Positions 8,056-20,000 of a stretch of 47,329 nucleotides of DNA are shown in pieces (position 1 is the first letter of the stretch; the number at the start of each line of letters is the position of its first letter). The stretch covers positions 1 to 47,329 of IMG/VR virus record IMGVR_UViG_3300017818_000027, one strand, 5' to 3'. Origin of the DNA: a virus. Position numbers and translations under genes: made by a program. Below the pieces are notes generated by a model. That model made no database searches. It was given only the letters and a program-made list of their open reading frames with translations, and was not told the DNA's origin.

Positions 8056-11000
8056 AATTTGGCAACTCCGTCGTTCTAGCACGAATAAAGTTTGCTATGT
8101 CATTGTCTGCATCTGCTAAACTCTCGCCTAAATTTGTCCAAGTTTTACCAATACGTCTAATAACCACTATTTTTTGTCCATCAGTTGGAGTTTCTGCAAG
8201 TTGTATTGTATTACCGTTAAGTGTAAACTCTGCATTTGCTGTTATATCTCCTTCTGGGCTATCTTGATCTACAAATCTTGTTACAAAATTACCTTGGGCA
8301 TCTTTTGTATCAGTTTGGTAAACACTAATAGCACTTTTACGTAATCTACGTCCTGCTACAAAAACTTCAAATAAATCTGCTGTAATTTCAGCTACAGTTT
8401 TAGTAGATCCCGAATCTTGTTTGTACTGTGTTGCAATAGCTGAAGCATCAAAATCTAATTCATATGTGCTTGCAACGCCATCTGCTGTGAAAATTTGAGT
8501 AATTGTTTCATCTCTGTAGGGGATATTTTCGCTTGGTCCTTGTTCAATAACTTCTGTTCCTGTAGTTAAAAGTGTATTAACACCAGTACCTAGTGTACCT
8601 CTACGTATTTGACGTAAACTATTACCCTGTTTCACAAAATATTCTATTCTTTCACCATTTATAAACACTACACCAGGTATTTTGCTTGCTTTACTAGGAG
8701 CATTCAAACCTGTTGCATCAACAAGATCTATTTTTGTATCAAACCAATTTAAATCACTTGCTAGTTTGTACTTAGTATTATCATCAATGCGTTTGTAGTG
8801 AACGCGATTCAATATATCTTTAAATTCTCTAAATCCAAACTTGACTGTTAATTTTTCCTGACTCCATTCAATATATTCTATAGTATCATTTGCACTGATA
8901 TTTTTTAATATTTTAATATAATATGGATCATCTGTAGTTCTGTAATCAACATTTGCTACTAATCTATCACCATTTAAGAAAACCCAAACATCTTGTGCAT
9001 GAGACGCTTCTTTTCTTAATTTTATAATGCCATTTGCAAGGCTTACATAGTCTGCGAATGCTTGTGTACCTCCAACAAGAGTTTTTCTTGTTAAGAAATC
9101 ATATTTTGTTCTAGTTAAGTTTTGAATATCATGATTACTAAACATTTGCACTTCAACTGTTGATCCTAGTACAGGTGCTGTGTCAAAGTAAACTTTGTCT
9201 CTAGTTGATATAAATCTTTGTGTGCTTGTTTCATCTGTACCTACATATCCAAATGCATATTCACCATCTGCCATTAGGAATATTTCTAGTTTGTCTCCAA
9301 CTACTCCTATTCCTTGTGTAAGTGTAATACTGTTTGCTGTACTATTCCATCTATAATCAATTGCTTTGCGTAATAATTCATCGTTTAGATATACTTCAAC
9401 TTCACTTGTTTTCACGCTGTTAGAATAGTATTGCCAATCTTCTATGAAGTATTCTCTTTCGTTTGCTTCGATTAACATTTCTATATTATATCCTGCTTGA
9501 AGTATAACATCATTAACACTTACTATTGTGTTATGTTGAGTAGGTAATCCACCAATAGAATCTGTTTGTATATCAAATACTGTTGTACTACCGTCACCAA
9601 CAAAAGTATGAGTAGTTGTAGAACTATATGACTTATTACTTCCGTAGAAAATACCGTAGTCTACTACTTGTCCTATCTGAGGTGCAACATTAAATTCTAT
9701 ACCAATTAATCCATCATCTGTTTTATAAAGCTGACTTGATATTTCTACACCATTTATATTTGCAAAGTGTGTGGCATTATCTGTCCAAATTGCATTTGTA
9801 ACAAAAGTATTAGTGCTTCCGTCTGCTACAAATTTATCAATGTCGAGAATTTTCTCTCCACTGTTACCCATAGTAACAATGTTAAGAACTTTACCAGCTG
9901 TAGGTATAGTGTCAAACGTTAATGTATCATTTACCCAATCAATAGTATAATCTACTTTTTTAATTGTAGCATTATCTAATTTGACCCACACAGCATCTAT
10001 ACTATTAGGATGCTGACCTAGATCAAATGTTCCGTTGACTCCATCAGTAGTCCAAAACTTACTAATTATTTCGCTTGCACCATCATCTGGTCTATGATAA
10101 ACTTGAATATCTACAGTATCTGCAATTCTACCCGGAACTAGTTCTTCAGGTCCTGTAGTTGTCATAGGAGTAATAAAATTATCTCCGTCTACAATTATTT
10201 CTGCCGCATCTATACCTTTTGCATTATTATATGATAATGCTCCTCCTGATAGTTGCGTGTCGTAACTTGCACTATCTGGCTTAAAGCTACCATCACTTGT
10301 AACTTTTCTTAAAATGAACACATCACCATTTGTGCTTGGTATTACAAGATCATCTAAATTAAGTGTTGTTTGCTGACCGTCTCCTGTAATACTACGCATT
10401 ATAGCATTTGGATTTGCACCTCTGGAACTATCATGTAGGTAATTAGGATCATCAATTCGTACATTATTTTTGTATACATTATATACAACACCATTTTCTA
10501 AAGGATTATCCCAACTAAATTCTACTGTTGATCCATCTAGCTGAACTATGATATCTTCATATGTATTATCGTAAATATCATATGGTACTGTTCCATAACC
10601 GTCTACTTCAAAGCCACCGCTACCTTTAAAATCGAAGCTCTTAACTTCGACACCACCAAAATCAACACCTTCCATTAACTGTGTAATGTCCTTGCCAAGC
10701 ATGCCTGAGGTAGGTGCATAGTACATTTCAATTCTATCTTGGGCTGTTAATAAATTAGGTGATAGTTCATAATCTACTTTTACGACTGTGCCTAACTTAG
10801 GCGCATCAGTAAATATAATTCTTCCCTTTTCTCTTGTATATGTTTTTGTTTTATCTATATAATTTTCAAAAGTATATTCGCTTCTTAGTGATTCTACTCC
10901 ATTTAGATAAACTTTAACTTTAGCACCATTTAAATTCATAGGCCATTTTAAATTAAACACACTAGTAACTGCTGTTCCTGTAAATGTTTCTGATTTTTTA

Positions 11001-14000
11001 ACTTCTAGTATGTAAGGAGTTCCGCTAACTCTGTCAAATTTAGTAATTACATGCATTGCTCTTACTTTACCATTGCCAAGAACTGCACTTGCTGAACCAA
11101 ACTCGCCGCCATCAGATACTGAACCGTTTAATACTACGTCAGGTATACTTGTATAACCGCTACCAGGAGTTAATATTTCAATTTTGCTCAACTTGCTATT
11201 ACTTAGGTATGCTTTTGCAGTGGCACCTGATCCGCCGCCTCCTTCAATAGTAACTTTAGGAGGTAATACATATAAATTTCCAGTTTTACCTATTGTTATT
11301 TCTTTAATTTCATAGCCTACATTATCTTTCCACCATTTGTCAGGATACTGATCAATACTATCAGGTAGATTAGTTATTACATTGTTATTAATTTTTGTAT
11401 TTGTAGGAATAATTTTTTGTTTAATGTAATCATATCTCGGAGGTAAATCAAAATCAGAAATTGTAGTATTTGTAGGTTCTACCTTTTCATAAGAACTTAC
11501 ATACTGTCTAACTTTAGTTTTGTATGGTTTTACTTCGTTGATATAATCTTGGTAACTTTCAATGCTATCATTTTTAAATGTAATTCTTTGGCTTAAATCG
11601 CCAACATTGTGTACTGCTTGAATAAAGCTAGTTTTGAATGCCCAATCTATATTAGGTTGTTCTTTAAATGCATATCTTAGGCTTGCTACAAATAACTTGT
11701 TGTATTCGTCATTCAGATTGTCAACAAACAAATTGTCTCTCAAAACTTCAAGTATAATACGTGTTTCAGTAACAGGCTGATTGTCATAAAAATTAGTATC
11801 AAAAGTGTTACTATCAAATCCAGTTAAATTATTTTCAACATCATACAACCCTGACTTAAATTGTATTGTTGCATTTTGTTTACCAACTACTGCATAATTT
11901 ACTGTGTAATCTACATTTTGTTGATCGTCTATCTTTTCTAACAACAACCAACCGCCTGTGCCAACACTACTAATTTTTACAATATCACCTACATTGTTTT
12001 GTAAGCCATCTAACTGATAGCTGTAGTCTATAAGATCTTTAATTTCAGTAAATGCGTTGAACCCATCTTCGTACCAATCTTTGTATTCCCAAAATAGATT
12101 TGTATCAAACCTCTGCGCTACTGTTCTATTCCATTTAGATCCATTGTAATTGTATAAACTCCATTTATTAGAAACTGTATCGTCATTTACAACTAGAACA
12201 GTAAAGTTTCTTACTGTAAGTGTAGTAGCAGAATCGTAACCTTCGCCTGGATCTACAATATTAACACTAGTAATTTTACCGACCTCGTCAATTGTTGTTT
12301 CTATTATAGCATCTGTACCTATACCATTTACAGTAACGGTTGGTCCTAATCTTGATGTTAATGTTTCTGTGTAACTAGGATCAATATAACCTCTACCAGG
12401 ATTAGTAATAGCTACAGACACAATTCTACCGTCTATAATTGTAGGTGTTAACTCAGCTGTGATACGCTTTGCTACACCTACAAAAGGTAAATCTTGGAAT
12501 GTGTCAATTGCTAGGTCATATCTTCTTGATGTAATATTAGGTTGTGGATCACTTTCTCTAAGTCTACTAATGTCAAACTCGTCTACAATAATATTTTTAA
12601 TTAAAACACCGTTAGCTCTTTCAATTACTTCTTTAAGAGCTTCAGTTCTATTAACAAACATACTTTGTCTTGGTTTGTTATTAATACCATATTTTGCTTT
12701 TGCACTTAATCTTGGATCTGGGACTTGTCTATCTTTTCTATCATAACCTATTAGACTATCAAACCATTTTAATTCAATATCTCTATTTGGTCTACTAGAG
12801 CCAATTCCGTCTGTTAAGATTTGGTACTCTAAATGTCTATTCTGTTCTTGATTATCTAAAGTGTAATAACTTAAATTCAATGCAACATTGTTTCCTGACA
12901 GTAGAGGTTTTACATTAAACAGAGCCATTCTATCTTTACTCTGTAGTGCCGCAAAAGCATAACCTTGTCCTGCTGGATCATTAATTAATTGGCGGACGGC
13001 AAATGCAGTTAATTTTCTATTTTCTACACTAGGTAATACCTTTTTGTTTGCTACCCAATAAAAATATTTAGGTTTACTTCTACCTGCGACACTATCCCAT
13101 ACTAGTCTTGTGCTGTAAACTTCGTCACCATATCTACTAATTCCACTTATGCCCCTGTCTAAACCATCATTAGTATCAGCAATCTCATTCCATTCTGCAG
13201 GTAATAAATCAGTCATTACCCATTCATAAACATTTACTATACCATTAGGGAATGGTTTGCCCCAATAATTTGTTTGATATTGTATATCATTTTGATAATA
13301 GTTATAATATTTAACTGCACCTATATCCCACCATAGTTGTCCTACATGATCTGCACCCCAACTATTTTGTTCATCAACTACAACCGTATCATCTCCTATG
13401 CTATAAGTTGCAGGATCATAATATGTTTTGTAACTTATTTCTTGTTCTGCAGGACCTGCAATTTTTCCTTGTACAGGATCAATAAAGTCTAGTGATTGTA
13501 CTAGAGTATTAGTTTCAGTATTGTAAAGGAATAAGTTTTTAATATTTGGAATATCAATTTGATCAATTGGTGATCTATGTGTGTTCCATGCTTTGCTTCC
13601 TATTGGTTTTCTAAAGTCTACAATAATACCTTGATAAGTTGCTAAATCTGTCATTTCTGGAATAGCAGTATAAACATGATTTTGTTTTACAAGCAGATTT
13701 TTACCAAATTGTATTGCGTTAGGATCATCAAATATAAACTGTTCAGAATAAATTAAACTTTTGTTTATTCTTTCGTACATAAAAATTACGCCAGCGTCAA
13801 TATTAGATGCTTTCTTAAATTTTGTAAACCCATCATCAAAAGTTGTAGTATCATTGTCAAAAGTATTAGGTATTTCAATATCACCATTTAATGATGTTAC
13901 TGCAAGCTGATTACCGTCAAAGTTAATATATGCACCAAAATGTTCTGTTTGTTCATTGTTAGGTGATTTTAAAGTTTGGTTTAAAACAAACTGTTGATTT

Positions 14001-17000
14001 TGTAATGTGTAAACATATACTACACCTTGATCTCTTTTAATATTATCATTAAAAGTTTCTGATATAGCAATCATTTCACCGTCTGTAGAAATACTTACAG
14101 CATCACCAAAGCCGCTTAAATTGCCTGTAGATAAATCTACATATGGTGCTTCTATACTTTGAGAAAGTATATATTGTCCTCCTGGTAATTGTCTATAAAC
14201 ATTTACTATACGTTCTCCTGTACTATCGTTTCCTTGTATGCGAGAACTTACAATCATTACAGAACCATCCGGCGTCTGATCAAAACTCTTAGCAAAATCT
14301 CTAATTCCAAATTCTGGATCGAATGTTTCTTCACCTACAAATGCATTTAAAGGAGTATTTGGAATATATCCAACATGACTAATTCCAATATCTAATGCTG
14401 TCCAATCAGCTTGTATAAATGCACTTCCGCTTGCAATGTTTCTAAGAGCTTGATATGGTTTTCCTAAATATTCTACAATTTCATTTTGTTTATAGAATGT
14501 TTGTGAATCAAACTCTCCTCTAAATAAAGGATTAATATCTAAATTAAAATCAAAAGTATTTGCATCTGTATCAGTGCCATGTTTAATAAAATGTATACTA
14601 CCTGCATTATTGGAAGTATTGTTACCATTGCTTGCTACTGAAATTCTATAAATTCCACCATCTTTTGAAAAACTAATTTCATCGCCCAGTCTCTTGTAGT
14701 TTTGTCTTTCTGGCACAGTATAACTATTATAAACTTGGTACTGTCCGGTGTTACTTATATCATATACAGTAAACATACCTTCTTCTGTTAAGCCACTCAC
14801 TGTTGTACCAGGACCGTCTTTAACAATTAGGTTGTTTACAAGATTCCAGTCGTTATTATTTGAGGAAGGAATATTTGGATCCCTTGGAATACCCTGTAGT
14901 GTGTCTACATCATAGAAGAAGTATTCAAAATTAGTAAGTTGAGATTGAGCAACGTTTGCAAAATTACTGTCCTCTTCTATAACAATAATTTTACCAACCA
15001 ACGAACCAGCAATGCTTACTTGCTTAATTTCACCTATAGGTCTTGCGTTTGCCCTAATTCGAAGTATGTTTGCAGTTGTTCCAAAATTATCACCAACACT
15101 CCATGTACCTGTGACATTTTTAACATAGATTCTTACATCGTTAAATTGTCGTTTGTAAAACGCAACTTCTGCTTCAGCACCTGTAACACTGTCTCTAACT
15201 GTATCGCCTATTACTAATTCAAATGGTAACTGTTGTCCGCCAACATTTTGGAACTGTGTGAATTCAAAATCAATATAACCATCCCATAAATCACTTACTG
15301 TATGCTCTTTGTTAATTAATGTTCTGTCAATTGCTGTATCAGTGAAATCAGTATTAATTACATCTACATCCATATAAAATTTATCACCATTGCTTAGTGT
15401 AGATGTAAATGTAGCTGGTCCTCTTACAGTCCATAGAGGAGATGGATAAACTGCAAAGTTGTTGTTTGGATCTCCTTCGTATGTAAGTGTTTCCATAAAT
15501 GATGCTTGTTCATTTAAAGTAACTGGCAAAAGTAGTTGTGTTTGATTGTTTTGAGCTGTAACTTCTGTAGGTGTAATGTTGTAATAAAAGTTAGGTGTTG
15601 TTCTTCCACTTGCGGCAGTCAATATATCAACATACACTAATCCATGACCCGGATCTGTAAACACGTTTGAACTATCGTTACTTGTAGTATATGTTGGTGT
15701 ATCTATCCACCAATAACCACCAAGGACATTTGTATTATCTTGGAAGTCTTCACTAAAGTCTCCTATGCGTAAATTGCCTACAAACAAAGTACCAGATTGT
15801 TCAAAAGTACCATTTACATTTGAAACATAAATTGTTAATGTTTCAATATTATTTGCAACATGAACTATTTCACCACTTGCAACTGCACTTGATATAGTTT
15901 CACCAACTGACGGTAAGTTAACGTAGTTTTGTACTACTAAGACGTTATCAACTTTCTTTTGTATGGTGTGCTGATCACTTATTACACCGTCTGTGATAGC
16001 TGGAAATTCTCCATTAAAAGGTTGTACATCAACATTGTATCCTTCAGGATGAACATAGCTAAAGTTATTCCAATTAAGAACTAATGTATCTCCAACAGCT
16101 GAAGCATTATAAGCTGTATATGGTGCTCTTACAAGTACATGGCTTGTTTGCTGATTGTTTAATTTGTAATCACCCGCTTGTAGTAAATTAACTAAACTAC
16201 TATCAGATTGAGACACAATGTTTACAAAACTATCAAAACTAGAAAATTCAATAGCACTGGTGCTAGGATCAATTGCCTGAATTGCTTCAAATAAGTTTGG
16301 TCCGTATTTTACAATTTGTCTTTTATTATAAGCTCTTGAAGGATTAAACTCTCCTTGATAAAAAGAATAAACACTTGATGCTTTTGGTGAACCTACTACA
16401 ACATACAATCCATCTGGACTTACTGCAACACTTTCTCCAAATTGTGGTGCAACACTAGTATTTCCTATTACGCTAATAGGTGCATCTAAAATTTGATCTA
16501 GTACAAAATTTGTGCTGTCGCTTGCACGTTTGTAAATATGGACTTGTCCATTACCTTTGTATGGAATACCAACTGCCATAACTGTATTAGATTCATTGAC
16601 GCTTATACTGTGCCCAAAGCCGTGGAAGGAACTATCAAGTTCTATAGAACTTAATATTTTTTGGTGCTCGTTATAAACTTTATTATTTTTTAGTACAGTC
16701 CACTTATTATTGTCATCATTGTCTACCCAAATTATTTCATTTTGCTTTAAACTTGATGTTACATTGTCATTTGCACTTTGTAAATCTGCTTCTCGCTGAC
16801 TTGTAAAAAATGATATTGTTCCTTGAGGATTTGCATCATCATAATTACTATAATCATCTTTGGTAGTTGTAAACTCAATTATATTATTATAAACTTTTGT
16901 TGCTTTATAAAAACCATCCATATTTGTATAGGTAGTGGTATTCATATTTGTAATACCAAATATATCACCTACGCTTATATCTCTGACTGTTTCATTTAAA

Positions 17001-20000
17001 GTAATTGTTATGACACTATTATTATTGTTAAAGCCAACTATTCTCAGTGAGCTTTCTGTATGTTGTAAAACATCCCATGTTTGGTTGTTAGTGGCTACCC
17101 AGATATAAGCATGTTTGTCTATATCAGTAATGTTAAAATCTAATATACCGTCTTTAGTGGTAACTGCACGGTTGACATCTTGTCCTGTTACATATCCTAC
17201 TGTTTTTACAAAAAAATCATCGTTGTATTTTGTAGGTAATTTGTTTGTGTCATATCCTGTTGGTTTTAAAAATACATCATAGTTTGGTATTCTGTAAACA
17301 AGATCAGTTTTTCCTACTGGAACATTATCTACTAGTTCAATTGTTTGCGGCTCAACTTTAAATTGATTTTCGTCTAGTTGCCATTCAATTTCATCATAAT
17401 TATCTGTAGCACCATAACTACCTGTTTTGATTGCCCATTCTTCGTTAAAATCTACACTTTCTTTGTTTGCACTAGCCAAACTATCAAATAGTTTATCAAT
17501 ACTATTACGTGTACCTTTGTCTTGTATAAATCCTTGGTAGAATTTAAACTGGCTTACATCATCATTTATTATGTTTTCTAAATACTGTCTTTTTTGGTAG
17601 CCAGTTAAATGTTGAGCAAGTTTTTGTTGCTCTACATCGAAATTATCACTTTCTAATTCATAAAAATCTGTAAACTGATTAACTCTATAATCAAAGTTTG
17701 TAAGTAATTTAGGAGTAGGTTTAGAATCTAATTTATTCCATTTATTAGCAACAAATTTTTCAGTACCAGGCACTGTATTTTTTGCAGTATAATAAAATTC
17801 TTTATAAAGCACTGTGTCGCCAATAGCATAATCTTTGTATTGTTCCCAATCTGATACTTCAGCTTTATCGTATACGAATCCTGGAATATTTAAACTTCCA
17901 TCCCAGCCATCGCTTACATAACCTAAAACTCTAATTCTTTCTTGCCTATATCCTGTCACAGGATCATAAATTACATCACCGAACACACTTGTATTATCTA
18001 AAAGTGCCACATGTTCTATTTGAACTAAGGGTAGTTCAACAAAGTACACTCCGTCTGCGGTGTTTACTAATGTTATATTGAAGTCATTACCAGATCTTGC
18101 TAATCTTGTAAATTCTCCTTTAAGTTGTTCACCACCTGCATTTTGCATTTTATTTTCATAAAATTTGTTTTGAAGATCATCGACTACATTGTATTCTCTT
18201 TTAAAATTAATTTGATTAGCACTAGGACTTAGTGTTAAAACAGTACCCGGTGCCCATCCTTGAGTGGTCCAATACATAAATTCTTTAGTGCTTAATTTCC
18301 AATCTTCTACAGTTTGAGATTCTTGGTTGTAATAATCAAAAGTGAATCCTTGTGTTTCTAAATAGTTTCCGTAACCTAAAAGAAAATCAACAACTTCTTG
18401 TGTAGTATTAAAAACATGACCATAAGGAAGAGTTTCTACATCTGTATCAAAGGCAGTTCTAAATTGAGCAGTTACTCCGCCTCTTGTTGGTATTGTAGGA
18501 ATTTTGGTATATTTGCTTGGATCAAAAACAGTTGTGCTTGTATGTTCTTCAACTACTTTATAAAAAGTATTTTCATATCTAACATAACTGTCAATAGTAT
18601 ATTTTTTATCAGTATCCCATTCTACAAAACTTTCACTTACTCCTCCAACATTTATGTTAGGGTCATCTACTCTTTGTTTTGCAGGTGTATAGTAAAATAA
18701 AGGATCTAATTTGTTATATCCTCTAATAACATATCCATATGATTGTTTTTCTATTATTACGCCGCTATAAGATACAATACTAGTAGGCGAACTTCTGTTT
18801 AATGCAACTGTATAATTTTCAAAAGGTAAAAATACGTTACCTTTATTAAACGGAGTTCTGCTGTCTAAAATAAATCTCAATTTATTCTTATCTGTAAATG
18901 CGCCTAGTTTAATTCCTAGCTGTAACTTCAATCCTTTTAATTCTGCTTCATATTGATTATTTGTAATTTCACTATTTTTCAAAACATAATTTACAACATA
19001 ATCTACAAAACCGCTTGTATAAACTCTTGTTACATCGCCATACAAATTACTAAATTCTAAGTTTTCTATTGCAACTGGTTTATTTGTATTTCTGTAAACC
19101 CATTGTCCTGCAAGGTTTCTTTTTACAGCTGAAATATCCCAACCTAGTCCCATTACTTTAGAAGGTTGTGATAATAACCATGCTTTTACAATACTAAAAG
19201 GATATTCTCCACTTCTTCTCCAAGCAGTTTCTGCAGGGCTTTGATCACCAAACTTAAATCCTTTTCTTGCATAAGACTGTACATAGTCTTTTGCATATCC
19301 GCTGGCTAGTGGACTTATTAGATTACCATCTACATCAACAGGAATATGTTTTGAAAGATCTTGTCTAACATATTTTTCATTGTATATTACAGGTTTACCT
19401 GGTTCTGCAATTTTTCCTGCTTCTAAATCTTCCCATAGTATTAAGTTATCAGAAGTATACGGAGCAGGACCATACTTTTTCTCCCACCATTTAGGTTTAA
19501 TACTAAACCCTAGCATTTCCCAAGGTGTAGTATGAGGTGTGTCAGTGTCGTATGCTTCTTTATATACATTTCTCCAGAACCCGTCAATTCTTATTTTGCC
19601 AGGGCCTGTCATGTCTGAGTAGTTGTAAGTAAAGCTGTCTGTCTCTAAGAAACTATTATTTGTAGTATAATCTACTCCACCTAGACTTTCTGACCATTTT
19701 ACAAAGTCTTTTAACAAAATATTGTCTATTTGTTTTTTTGTAAACTTTGTATCTCTGTCTTTTGACGGTACAAAGTCATTTATGTCTAACTTTGTTGTAT
19801 CATAATTTACTTTACAGTTATTATAGATTCTTCTTTCTAATTCTAATAATAAATTGTCTCTAAAATCATTATATCCTACTGTTTTACTTCCGTCATGTCC
19901 AATAATTACTGTTGTAGGTGTTCTATATGAATTATCAATTTCTATTCTAGGCAAAAACTTAGGATATAAACCTAGTTTTGTAGGAGTAGGTGGTACAAAA

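Noticed and set aside
8029-8082. Longer start (ATG at 8082) for the 200-residue structural protein.
   Set aside because: It would overlap the end of the giant gene, add a non-conserved-looking basic peptide and ignore the better ribosome site at 8035-8041.
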